Below, piece by piece: positions 42,399 to 51,214 of a stretch of DNA of 64,000 nt. The stretch comes from Xylanibacter ruminicola Ga6B6. Lineage in GTDB: Bacteria; Bacteroidota; Bacteroidia; Bacteroidales; Bacteroidaceae. The notes beneath the pieces were generated by a model. It saw nothing but the letters and a program-made list of their open reading frames with translations. It had not been told where the DNA came from and ran no database searches. The number at the start of each line of letters is the position of its first letter. Positions within the stretch are counted from its first letter, which is position 1. Location of the stretch: the NCBI RefSeq assembly GCF_000687715.1, contig NZ_JHXD01000011.1:41638-105637 (forward strand). The letters are read 5' to 3'. The position numbers and the translations under genes were made by a program.

Positions 42399-43313
42399 AT
42401 GAAAAGACTTATATTGAAAATACTTTTATTTCTGTTGATTTGTGTGGTTGTTGATAGGGGTGTTGGAGCTACTATGAGGTGGTTAATGTCACATGCTCAA
42501 AGTGGCGAAACATACCGTAACTATTATATGTTTAACAAAATGAAAGACGACGTGCTGATTTTTGGATCTTCACGGGCGATGCACCATTATAATCCTTTAG
42601 TTATAGAGGGGAGGGTGGGGGTAAAATGCTATAACTGCGGCATCAGTGGTTATGGAATCATTTTGTTCTATCCTCGGTTAATGAAGATATTAGAGCGGTA
42701 TCAGCCGAAATTGATAATTTACGATGTCTATTCCTCATTTGATTTGAAACCTGGCGATAATCATAAATATCTACGATATGTGCGCCAGATTGAAGGTTGT
42801 GAAGCAGCCAACGAAGTGTTAACAAGCATAGATTCTACAGAGCGTTGGAAAATGTTCTCAAAAGCCTATCAATATAATTCACAATTACCTCAGTCTATAG
42901 GTGATTGTATAAAAAGTGATCCTGATTCATTACGAGGCTTTCATCCGAAGTTTGGTGTAAAACAAGATGTGACTCGAAAAGAAAAGGATAATGAAACTCC
43001 AAAAGTTTTGAAATATGAATACGATGATTTGAAATTACATTATCTTCAGTTATTGATGGAGACGTGTAAACAACGTAATATCTCTCTTGTTATTTTTCTT
43101 TCACCTTTGGCAGTTTATGAAGACGATAGCTTATATGAGCCAGTTCGTACTTTATGTAATAGTAATAATATTTTGTTTGTAGACTATGAGCGGTTGTTTG
43201 ACAAGCGACCGGAAATGTTTTATGATAAAGCTCACATGAATGCAGAGGGGGCAAGTACTTTTTCTGTTTTAGTGGCAGATACAATTATGAAGACAATACC
43301 ATCAATTCAATGA
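42399..43313 (+). CDS. SGNH/DltD-like acyl-transfer partner of the MBOAT protein
   Basis: 304 residues from MKRLILKILLFLLICVVVD at 42399, which supplies a signal anchor; a start at 42345 would overlap the MBOAT gene. The motif IFGSSRAMHHYNP carries the nucleophile Ser (GSS) and FYDKAHMNAEGA holds the Asp-x-x-His pair, as in SGNH hydrolases including DltD/AlgX-type proteins. Located outside the inner membrane, it likely moves the acyl group to the sugar. Ten bases after the MBOAT gene. Confidence 0.8.
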   Translation: MKRLILKILLFLLICVVVDRGVGATMRWLMSHAQSGETYRNYYMFNKMKDDVLIFGSSRAMHHYNPLVIEGRVGVKCYNCGISGYGIILFYPRLMKILERYQPKLIIYDVYSSFDLKPGDNHKYLRYVRQIEGCEAANEVLTSIDSTERWKMFSKAYQYNSQLPQSIGDCIKSDPDSLRGFHPKFGVKQDVTRKEKDNETPKVLKYEYDDLKLHYLQLLMETCKQRNISLVIFLSPLAVYEDDSLYEPVRTLCNSNNILFVDYERLFDKRPEMFYDKAHMNAEGASTFSVLVADTIMKTIPSIQ

Positions 43314-44245
43314 GAAATTTCAAATGGACAGTGCATAATGCACTTTATTTACTAAAGTATTACAGACCATGGGGGAGGGAAGAAGACTTGCCACATGGTT
43401 TGGTTTTCATTTTTGACCCTCATCGTAATCATCCTGGGCTACTGGATCGACTGAAGGGGGTGGTAGGTAGTTATGGAATAGCTATTGAGAATAATCTCGA
43501 TTTTAAAATATTATTTGAACCGGGATCCTCAATTCCGAACTATATTGAACCTAATAAGATAAATTGGAAAATTAGCCCAAGTGAGATTTCGCATAATATA
43601 TTCCATATACGCTTGACAAATTATTACGGAAAAGGGGATGTTCAACAACTTAAAAATAAAACTGGGCAGTATCATTTGTATAACTATGTTGGGCATGACC
43701 TTCGTATGAGCAATGGCGTAAAAAATAATCACGAGTTATGGACACGCGATTATAATGCTTTGTTTAGGCCAACGAAGATGTTAAATTCTTGCTTAGAGGA
43801 GTTTCCTCACAAGCCTAATCAATATATTGCAGTACATGTACGTTTTGTGAATGCTTTAGAGCTACAAGAAACGAGATACTCTCAAAGGCCATTATGTGAA
43901 AATGAAAGACTGCAGCTGATGGATGATTGTATTCGCTCTATTATGATATTGGCAGAACAGGAAAAAAGTCCTGCTCTTGTATTCTCCGATAGTAATATTT
44001 TTTTGGAGGAATGTCGCAAAAGAGGGGTTAATACACTAGAAGGTAATGTCGGGCATATAAGCTATCATTCATCAGAAGACGTTGTGAGAAAGGCTCTTGT
44101 AGATTTGTATATGATTTCACGAGCAAAGGCTGTTTATCAACTAAATTGTGAACATCTATATAAAAGCGCATTTTCTTACTATGGTGCACTGATTGGTGGT
44201 AAAGAATGTAAACGTGTAGAGATTAATAAACTCATAAATGGATAA
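43310..44245 (+). CDS. Putative fucosyltransferase-like glycosyltransferase
   Basis: 311 residues, overlapping the previous gene by 4 nt. Segments YIAVHVRFVNALELQETRY, LVFSDSNIFLEECRKRGV, GHISYHSS and ALVDLYMISRAKAVYQLN resemble the GDP-fucose-binding half of GT-B fucosyltransferases (GT11/GT23/O-fucosyltransferase groups), which have an H-x-R-x-x-D motif; here it reads HVRFVN, with Asn in place of Asp. GDP-fucose synthesis genes (gmd, fcl) are in the same operon, which supports the idea. The call is tentative. Confidence 0.55.
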   Translation: MRNFKWTVHNALYLLKYYRPWGREEDLPHGLVFIFDPHRNHPGLLDRLKGVVGSYGIAIENNLDFKILFEPGSSIPNYIEPNKINWKISPSEISHNIFHIRLTNYYGKGDVQQLKNKTGQYHLYNYVGHDLRMSNGVKNNHELWTRDYNALFRPTKMLNSCLEEFPHKPNQYIAVHVRFVNALELQETRYSQRPLCENERLQLMDDCIRSIMILAEQEKSPALVFSDSNIFLEECRKRGVNTLEGNVGHISYHSSEDVVRKALVDLYMISRAKAVYQLNCEHLYKSAFSYYGALIGGKECKRVEINKLING

Positions 44246-44248
44246 AAT

Positions 44249-45208
44249 ATGGCTCGTTTGTTATATATTGATGCATTACGTGGGTTCGCTATTTTGTTAG
44301 TGGTTATGGGCCATCTCATCCAATACAATGCAAATGAATGGTATTCTCATCCAATATTCAATTTGATTTATAGTTTCCATATGCCACTTTTTTTCTTTAT
44401 AAGTGGTTTGGCTCAGTACTTGTCAGAAGTAAAAATGCCACTTTTTGGAATTAAAGTGGTCGGAAAATATCTCTGGAGACGTGTGCTAATGTTGACTGTT
44501 CCATTTTTGGTATGGACTGTGATGGTACCCTGTTTTTTTATGAATCTTAAGGATGTCCATATTAATTTTGGTCAATACTGGTTTCTAAATGCGCTCCTTT
44601 TGGTCTGTATTGTTCATGCAGTAGGTCGATTAGCTTTTCAGTGGAAATATGGTATGTTGTTGATATTGTTACTTGGGATTGCATTATTGGCAGGGATGGT
44701 TGTGACCCATAAGTATATATTCTTTTTTGCGGTTATTTTCGAGATGGGGTACTATTTCCAAAAATATGATATTGTGAATAGATTGCCAATAGATATATAT
44801 TCCATATTGGGGGTGGCGTTTCTTCTTCTTGTGGGGTATTATCATTTTGGTGAAGGACATATGGATACATCAAACATTTGGATTTCCAGTATTGTTTCAA
44901 TACTAGCATCTACTTCTCTGACTTTTTTGTTTAAAGAATTGGAGGTGAAGGAAATGAAAATGATTCGGCCTTTAGCTTTTATTGGTAGTTACACTTTAGG
45001 GATTTATGTCTGCCACTACTATTTTATACGTAGTCTAAACTTGGATTGGCTTTTTGGAATTAATAATATAATGGTGCAGGGCATTACACTTTTGTTAATT
45101 GCTATATTTTTTTCTTTATGCTGCGTGGGCATTCAACTTTTTGTTGAGCCATTAAAAATCTTTAATGGCTTGTTATATGGTAAATGGAAATATAAAGTTA
45201 CTAAGTAA
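44249..45208 (+). CDS. Membrane acyltransferase, acyltransferase-3 family
   Basis: 319 residues, about ten helices. Starts RLLYIDALRGFAILLVVMGH, the classic acyltransferase-3 opening with the catalytic-type His at the end of helix 1 and Arg in DALRG; then FSFHMPLFFFISG-like segment (seen as YSFHMPLFFFISGL). Resembles O-acetyltransferases of the OatA/NolL type. Third distinct acyl-transfer system in the AT-rich island. Confidence 0.9.
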   Translation: MARLLYIDALRGFAILLVVMGHLIQYNANEWYSHPIFNLIYSFHMPLFFFISGLAQYLSEVKMPLFGIKVVGKYLWRRVLMLTVPFLVWTVMVPCFFMNLKDVHINFGQYWFLNALLLVCIVHAVGRLAFQWKYGMLLILLLGIALLAGMVVTHKYIFFFAVIFEMGYYFQKYDIVNRLPIDIYSILGVAFLLLVGYYHFGEGHMDTSNIWISSIVSILASTSLTFLFKELEVKEMKMIRPLAFIGSYTLGIYVCHYYFIRSLNLDWLFGINNIMVQGITLLLIAIFFSLCCVGIQLFVEPLKIFNGLLYGKWKYKVTK

Positions 45209-45218
45209 TCAAAAAATA

Positions 45219-46301
45219 ATGTTGAGGATAACAATATTTATTGGTGGCCTTTCTGGGGGTGGAGCAGAGCGAACAGTTTGCAATTTAGCCAATTATCTAA
45301 ACCAGAATGGACATGAGGTAACTCTGTTGACAATGTCTGATGACGTGCCGTCATATACCATTGCTGAGGGGATAAATCGCGTGTGTCTTCTTACTCAGGA
45401 TGAACGAGGAAGTAATATAAAAAATAGTTATTTGCGTTGGAGTAGGCTGCGTAGTTATGTAAAGAGGGAGAAAGTACAGTGCTATATAGCTTTCCTTCCA
45501 ATTACTATTCTTCTTCTTTTGAGTATGCGTCCTAAAGTACCAGTCATTATATCAGAGCGAAATTATCCATTAAGTTATCCAAAATACATGCAAGTTTTAC
45601 TTCGCGTATTATCAAGGAGAGCAAATGGTTGTGTTTGTCAAACCGAAACGAATGCAGAATGGTACAGGGGTATAATGGGTCCCCAAAAAGTACATATTAT
45701 ACCGAACGCTATTAACCCAGCCTTCTTGCGTAAACAATTTAACGGTGAGCGAAAAAAAGAAATAGTGGCCGTGGGTAGACTTGTCGGTGCCAAAAATTAT
45801 CCATTACTAATTCGGGCGTTTGCAGCCATTCAATCTGATTTTCCTGGCTATAAACTTATTATTTATGGCAAAGGAGGATTAAAAGATAAGCTGGAAGCAT
45901 TAGCACTTGATCTCGGAATATCGAGCAAGGTTTGTTTTGAGGGGTTCTCGAACAATATTGCTGATAGTATTGGGTCTGCATCTTTATATGTATTGTCTTC
46001 TAATTTTGAGGGCATGCCGAATACACTCGCAGAAGCAATGGCTTTAGGGCTACCTTGTATCGCAACAGATTCAGATGGTGGTGGTGCGAAATTTTTAATA
46101 GAGAATGGCGTGAACGGTTTGTTAGTACCAAAAGGTAATACTAAGTTGTTGAGCGATTCTATTTCTAAAGTATTGTCTGATAGGGAATATGCGGTAAGAT
46201 TAAGTGAAAATGCAAGGAAAATACAGCAAAAATTGGATCCAGAAAATATATACAGACAATGGTTGGATCTAATAAATGATTTAATGATTATTGAGAAATA
46301 A
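45219..46301 (+). CDS. Family 4 glycosyltransferase
   Basis: 360 residues from MLRITIFIGGLSGGGAER at 45219 (an upstream start overlaps the acyltransferase gene). The G-G-G-A-E-R loop is the acceptor-side signature of GT4; the donor domain has IVAVGRLVGAKNYPLLIRAF, YGKGGLKDKLEALA, FEGFSNNIADSI and SNFEGMPNTLAEAMALGLP (E-x7-E). Similar to GalNAc/Glc-type transferases of capsule loci (PglJ/PglH-like). Adds a repeat-unit sugar in the cytoplasm. Confidence 0.93.
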   Translation: MLRITIFIGGLSGGGAERTVCNLANYLNQNGHEVTLLTMSDDVPSYTIAEGINRVCLLTQDERGSNIKNSYLRWSRLRSYVKREKVQCYIAFLPITILLLLSMRPKVPVIISERNYPLSYPKYMQVLLRVLSRRANGCVCQTETNAEWYRGIMGPQKVHIIPNAINPAFLRKQFNGERKKEIVAVGRLVGAKNYPLLIRAFAAIQSDFPGYKLIIYGKGGLKDKLEALALDLGISSKVCFEGFSNNIADSIGSASLYVLSSNFEGMPNTLAEAMALGLPCIATDSDGGGAKFLIENGVNGLLVPKGNTKLLSDSISKVLSDREYAVRLSENARKIQQKLDPENIYRQWLDLINDLMIIEK

Positions 46302-46313
46302 ACAATTACAACA

Positions 46314-47426
46314 ATGTTAGAAGTAATTTACTTGATAAGTCGTGCAAGGCCTTCGGGGCCGATAAATCAAGCACTGAACATACTGACAGGAATGAAGCAG
46401 AATGGGCGAGTGCATGCAGCTTTGGTGACCTTAGCACCAGAAGAAGAAAATAATTCATGGTTACAAAGATTCTATGACAATGGTATAGAGGTGGTGCAGT
46501 TTATGCAACCTCTGAAGAGTACTTGGCGATGTGTGAAGAAACTTCGCCAATATGTGGAAGAGCATCATGTAGATGTAATACACTCAGCAGGGTATAGAGC
46601 TGACACGGTTAGTCTGCTAACGAAATGCGGTGCGATAAAAGTATCAACACAGCGTTCTCATCCTCATGATGTTGTTGAAAAATTTCCTAAATGGCAGCAA
46701 CCATTATTAAATTATTTGCATTTAAAGATGCTTAAAAAGATGGATGGGGTTGTGGCTTGCTCTAAATCATTACAATCTGTTTTTATGAATGAATTTTTCA
46801 TGAATATAGATGCTGTACAGAATGGAGTTAATACAGAAAAATTCAAACCAGCCACTTCAATTGAAAAAGAAGAGGCAAGGACATCACTCGGATTGACAGC
46901 AAATCAGGTGATGATTCTTATTTTAGGGAGTGTAAGAACAAGAAAAAATATTCAAATGATAGTGGATTCTTTGCATGAGATCAAGGATGAACGTTTATCT
47001 GCTTTTTTTGTGGGTGGTGGACCACAATTAGAGGAGATGCGAGAACAAACAAAGAACGATGATAATATACATTTTATCGGTCAAGTAAAAGATCCTTCTA
47101 TATACTTAAAAGCTTCTGACGTTATGCTTTCAGCTTCTCTGGCAGAAGGGCTTCCGAACTCTATCTTAGAGGCTTTGGCTTGTGGCCTTTCTGTTGTTTT
47201 GTCTGACATCGAGCCTCACAAAGAGTTGATTGAGGGGACAGGTGTAGGTGCGTTGTTCTCACGAGATTCCAAAGAAGAACTTATTGATGCTCTTAAAAAA
47301 TCAATGGAATGGGACAAGGAGGAAGTATCACAGCAATCTAGACAGTTAGCACTTGATAGATTCAGTATTTGGAAATTAGCTGAGAACTATGAAAACGTAT
47401 ATAAGAAAATATTGAATAGAAAATAA
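46314..47426 (+). CDS. Family 4 glycosyltransferase
   Basis: 370 residues. N-terminal domain YLISRARPSGPINQALNIL with VDVIHSAGYRADTVSLLTK; donor domain ILILGSVRTRKNIQMIVD, FVGGGPQLEEMREQT, IHFIGQVKDPSIYLKASDV and SLAEGLPNSILEALACGLS (E-x7-E). Twelve bases after the previous GT4 and one base before the next gene. Specificity unknown. Confidence 0.92.
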   Translation: MLEVIYLISRARPSGPINQALNILTGMKQNGRVHAALVTLAPEEENNSWLQRFYDNGIEVVQFMQPLKSTWRCVKKLRQYVEEHHVDVIHSAGYRADTVSLLTKCGAIKVSTQRSHPHDVVEKFPKWQQPLLNYLHLKMLKKMDGVVACSKSLQSVFMNEFFMNIDAVQNGVNTEKFKPATSIEKEEARTSLGLTANQVMILILGSVRTRKNIQMIVDSLHEIKDERLSAFFVGGGPQLEEMREQTKNDDNIHFIGQVKDPSIYLKASDVMLSASLAEGLPNSILEALACGLSVVLSDIEPHKELIEGTGVGALFSRDSKEELIDALKKSMEWDKEEVSQQSRQLALDRFSIWKLAENYENVYKKILNRK

Positions 47427-47427
47427 A

Positions 47428-48636
47428 ATGAATGGTTTTGTTGAGTTTGGTAAAAGATTGAAATTCGTCAAGATACACGATCTTCTGGAAGTGTTCCCTA
47501 TGATTGTTGGTTTTTTGATGTCAATCTTTGTTCGTATAAAATACAAGAACCTATGGCTGATATGTGAGCGACCCAACGAGGCTCGTGATAATGGTTATTG
47601 GTTTTTTAAATATATGTGTGAATACCATCCGGAAATTGATGCGGTATATGCTATTGACAGTACTAGTGTGGATTACCCCAAAGTATCGAAACTAGGCAAA
47701 ACTATTCCGTATGGATCCTTGAAACATTGGGCATATTATTTTGCAGCAAAACGAAATATATCATCGCAAAAAGAAGGAAAGCCCAATGCTGCTTTATGCT
47801 TTATTTTGGAAGTCTATCTGGGACTTGTTAAAAATAGAGCCTATATACGACATGGTATTTGTAAGGATAATCAGGAATGGATAAACTATAGGATAACTAA
47901 GATTAATCTCATATTCACTTCAGCTAAGCCAGAACATGATCTGATGATAGACACTCTTAACTATCCGGAAAAGAACGTGGCTTTAACTGGCCTTTGCCGA
48001 TATGATAACCTGCTATCGGATCATGAGGTAAAGAGGCAGATCTTGGTGATGCCGACAATGAGGGAATGGTTACGGGTTATATCCAGTGATACATTGAAGT
48101 ATGAAAAGTCGAAAAAATTTACGGATTCAGAATATTTCCTGACTTGGAGTAGTCTGTTACATAGCGAGAAACTGAAAAATGTATTGGAAAAATACAATAT
48201 AAAGCTTTTGTTTTTCCCACATTCTACCATGCAAAAGTATTTAGGTGATTTTAATTGTAATTCTCAAAATATATTAATAGCCGACGCTAGACAATATGAT
48301 GTTCAGCAATTGCTAATGGAATCTGCTGCATTAATCACAGACTATTCTAGTATTTATTTTGATTTTGCATATATGAAAAAACCTCTTATATATTACCAGT
48401 TCGACTATGATAAGTATAGGAAAGGACAATATCAAGAAGGGTATTTTGTATATAAACGTGATGGATTTGGACCGGTTGTTGAAAAGGAGGATTTGCTTGT
48501 TTCTGAGATTGAAAATATCATCGAAAACAATATGCAGATGCCATTAGAGTATAAAAATAAGGTGGATGACTTTTTTGCGTTTCATGATACATGTAACTGT
48601 AAGCGAACATTCGACGCAATCAATAATATGAAATAA
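47428..48636 (+). CDS. CDP-glycerol glycerophosphotransferase-family protein (TagB/TagF-like)
   Basis: 402 residues. Recognised by the family signatures YRITKINLIFTSAKPEHD, VALTGLCRYDNLL, LLFFPHSTMQKYL and especially ALITDYSSIYFDFAYMKKP followed by LIYYQFDYDKYRKGQY. In Gram-positives these enzymes add glycerol phosphate to wall teichoic acid; in Gram-negative capsule loci homologues add glycerol- or other polyol-phosphate, or act as phospho-sugar transferases. No CDP-glycerol synthesis gene (tagD) is visible here. Function in this locus is inferred. Confidence 0.87.
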   Translation: MNGFVEFGKRLKFVKIHDLLEVFPMIVGFLMSIFVRIKYKNLWLICERPNEARDNGYWFFKYMCEYHPEIDAVYAIDSTSVDYPKVSKLGKTIPYGSLKHWAYYFAAKRNISSQKEGKPNAALCFILEVYLGLVKNRAYIRHGICKDNQEWINYRITKINLIFTSAKPEHDLMIDTLNYPEKNVALTGLCRYDNLLSDHEVKRQILVMPTMREWLRVISSDTLKYEKSKKFTDSEYFLTWSSLLHSEKLKNVLEKYNIKLLFFPHSTMQKYLGDFNCNSQNILIADARQYDVQQLLMESAALITDYSSIYFDFAYMKKPLIYYQFDYDKYRKGQYQEGYFVYKRDGFGPVVEKEDLLVSEIENIIENNMQMPLEYKNKVDDFFAFHDTCNCKRTFDAINNMK

Positions 48637-48637
48637 A

Positions 48638-49189
48638 ATGGATAAGTCTGAGTATAATGAACTTGTTAAATTTGAGGTATATGAATTCTATGAAAGTTTT
48701 CTTCATAGACGCTTGTCGTGGATAGATAAGATAAGAGCCAAATATATCTCGCCACAGGGGAACGCTACATATTTGATAAGAAAAATGCAATATTTTTATT
48801 CCTGTGGAGGCATAAAACGGATGTTGGCGTTAATGATTAAAGTTAAACTCGCTAGGAGATATGGAATTTATATAGACCCTCAGACAGTAATAGGGAAAGG
48901 GCTAAGTATTCCCCATCCATCTAGTATAGTGATTGCTCATACTAAGATTGGCTGTAATTTTACAATATATCAAAATTGTACAATTGGGCATAAGATGGGA
49001 AAAGGTAACCAAAAATGGTGCGTTCCTGTCATAGGTGATAATGTAACTATGTATACAAATAGTAGTATAGTTGGGGGTGGCATGATTGCTGACGATGTTA
49101 CTTTGGCTGCCCATTGCTGTATCGTCAAGGATGCACTTGAATCAGGTGTTTATGTTGGCTGTCCTGGGCGGTTGTTAAATAAAGAGTAA
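48638..49189 (+). CDS. Serine-acetyltransferase-like hexapeptide acyltransferase
   Basis: 183 residues, one base after the previous gene. Left-handed helix: YGIYIDPQTVIGKGLSIPHP, TKIGCNFTIYQNCTIGHKMG, VIGDNVTMYTNSSIVGGGMI, VTLAAHCCIVKDALESGVY. The His in IPHPSSIVI and GHK are the expected active-site positions. Probable sugar O-acetyltransferase of the locus; a distant paralogue of the one at 30925. Confidence 0.87.
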   Translation: MDKSEYNELVKFEVYEFYESFLHRRLSWIDKIRAKYISPQGNATYLIRKMQYFYSCGGIKRMLALMIKVKLARRYGIYIDPQTVIGKGLSIPHPSSIVIAHTKIGCNFTIYQNCTIGHKMGKGNQKWCVPVIGDNVTMYTNSSIVGGGMIADDVTLAAHCCIVKDALESGVYVGCPGRLLNKE

Positions 49190-49199
49190 TATATTAAAT

Positions 49200-50021
49200 A
49201 TGAAATTTAGTGTTTGTACATCAATTTATAAGAATGATAGACCAGATTTTGTCAGTGTTGCACTTGACAGTATGTTGGTAAATCAGAGTGTGAAACCATC
49301 GGAGATAGTATTGGTGCAAGATGGGCCAGTGCCTGATGAGTTGCAGCAGGTGTTGGAGGTGTATGAGAGTAGATACCCTGAGGTTATGAATGTTATTCGA
49401 TTGGAAAAGAATGGCGGATTGGGCAATGCCTTGAAACTAGGTGTTGAGAATGCTAAATACGATATTTGTGCACGAATGGATAGTGATGACATTTGCCTTC
49501 CAAATCGCTTTGAGAAGCAATTGGCATACCTTGAAACTCATCCTGAATGTGATATTGTTGGTGCCCAGATGACAGAATTTATTGATACGCCAGAGAATAT
49601 TGTTGGTAGGCGTGAGGTGCCCCTTTCGAATGAGGAGATATATGAGTTCATGAAGAGCCGTTGTGCTTTGAATCATGTAACTGTTATGTTTCGCAAAGCA
49701 TCTGTGTTAAAGGTTGGAAATTATCAAGATTGGTTTTGGAATGAGGATTATTATCTTTGGGTAAGAATGATGATGGCGGGCTGCAAGTTCGCTAATATTC
49801 CCGATGTGGCAGTAAATGTAAGAAGTGGTGCTGATCAATATGCTAGACGTGGTGGAAAGAAATATTTCGACAGCGAAATTGGCATCAAGAAGTTGATGTT
49901 AAAAGAAGGTCTGATTACACGATACCAGTTCATTGTTAACTATATAGAACGTTTTATAATTCAATTGATGTTACCCAATAGTGTTAGGGGGTGGGTATTC
50001 AGGACTTTTGCAAGGAAATGA
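49200..50021 (+). CDS. Family 2 glycosyltransferase
   Basis: 273 residues. GT-A signatures: FSVCTSIYKNDRPDFVSVAL, EIVLVQDGPVPDELQQVL, CARMDSDDICLPNRFEKQ (the DxD-type metal site) and WNEDYYLWVRMMMAGCKF (catalytic base region). Similar to capsule GT2 enzymes that transfer Gal or GlcNAc-type residues. Codon use begins to return to that of the flanks in its 5' half. Confidence 0.92.
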   Translation: MKFSVCTSIYKNDRPDFVSVALDSMLVNQSVKPSEIVLVQDGPVPDELQQVLEVYESRYPEVMNVIRLEKNGGLGNALKLGVENAKYDICARMDSDDICLPNRFEKQLAYLETHPECDIVGAQMTEFIDTPENIVGRREVPLSNEEIYEFMKSRCALNHVTVMFRKASVLKVGNYQDWFWNEDYYLWVRMMMAGCKFANIPDVAVNVRSGADQYARRGGKKYFDSEIGIKKLMLKEGLITRYQFIVNYIERFIIQLMLPNSVRGWVFRTFARK

Positions 50022-50064
50022 ATAACCACTGTTTATTTGAACAGATGCAGTATGAGGTAAGGTT

Positions 50065-51180
50065 ATGAAATCAAATAATATTGATACTTTCTTCGAATTA
50101 CTTAGGGCTGGGCTATGGGAAAGTGATGCCCAGATCCTACAGTATGGGAAAATAGATTATAACGAGATAATGCGGATTGCAGATGAACAGTCGGTTATGG
50201 GGCTTATAACTGCAGGTATGGATCATGTTCAAGATGTGAAAGTTCCGCAGGAAGTATCTCTTCAATTTATAGGCCAAACGTTACAGATAGAACAGCAAAA
50301 TATAGCAATGAATTCCTTTATCGCAAACCTAATTGAAAGGTTGCGGAATAAAGATATCTATGCACTTTTACTGAAAGGCCAAGGGGTCGCACAATGTTAT
50401 GAGCGACCACTTTGGCGATGTGGTGGCGATGTCGATTTGTTTCTGAATGATAGCGGTTATACAAAGGCTAAGGATTTCCTGCTGCCAATAGCAAGTTCTG
50501 TTGAACCAGAGGGGAAAAAAGGTAAACACCTAGGTATGACCATAGACACTTGGACTGTGGAGCTACATGGTACACTTTATGGCGGTATGTCAAACAGAAT
50601 AAACAAAGTGATGGATGAGTTGCAGCGAGATGTGTTCTATGGTGGCAATGTTCGTTCATGGTTAAATGAAAGAACGCAAGTTTTTATTCCGGGTTTTGAC
50701 ATAGATGCTGTTTATGTTTTTACGCATTACTTGAACCATTTTTATAAAGGAGGACTGGGGGTTCGTCAAGTTTGTGACTGGTGTAGGCTCTTATGGGCTT
50801 ATAGGGATTCTCTAAATCTAGAGTTACTAGAATCACGGGTTAAGAAAATGGGGCTGATGACAGAATGGAAAGCTTTTGGAGCATTTGCCGTAGATTACCT
50901 TGGAATGCCAACTGAAGCTATGCCTTTTTATTCTGCAGATGTAAAGTGGAAAAAGAAAGCAGACAGGATATGTGCTTTTATTCTAGAAGTTGGGAATATG
51001 GGGCATAACAGAGATATGAGTTACTTTGAAAAGTATCCTTATCTGATACGTAAGGTGTGTTCGATGAGTAGAAGGTGTGGCGACTTGATTCGCCATACAA
51101 GGGTATTCCCTATGGATTCGCTGAGGTTTTTTCCTAGGATTATGTACGTAGGATTGAGGGCTGCAGCAAGAGGTGAATAA
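50065..51180 (+). CDS. Nucleotidyltransferase-fold protein (NTP_transf_5 / PF14907-like)
   Basis: 371 residues. The segment YALLLKGQGVAQCYERPLWR followed by CGGDVDLFLND has the G-x-D-x-D layout of the polymerase-beta-like nucleotidyltransferase family PF14907. Members are frequent in polysaccharide and lantibiotic loci but the reaction is not established. Further segments: VELHGTLYGGM, YVFTHYLNHFYKGGLGVRQVCD. It precedes the phosphoglycosyl transferase by 34 nt. A role in modifying the polysaccharide or lipid carrier is speculative. Confidence 0.75.
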   Translation: MKSNNIDTFFELLRAGLWESDAQILQYGKIDYNEIMRIADEQSVMGLITAGMDHVQDVKVPQEVSLQFIGQTLQIEQQNIAMNSFIANLIERLRNKDIYALLLKGQGVAQCYERPLWRCGGDVDLFLNDSGYTKAKDFLLPIASSVEPEGKKGKHLGMTIDTWTVELHGTLYGGMSNRINKVMDELQRDVFYGGNVRSWLNERTQVFIPGFDIDAVYVFTHYLNHFYKGGLGVRQVCDWCRLLWAYRDSLNLELLESRVKKMGLMTEWKAFGAFAVDYLGMPTEAMPFYSADVKWKKKADRICAFILEVGNMGHNRDMSYFEKYPYLIRKVCSMSRRCGDLIRHTRVFPMDSLRFFPRIMYVGLRAAARGE

Positions 51181-51214
51181 GAATTTCTATTTAATAGAAT
51201 AAAGATAGTAGTAA

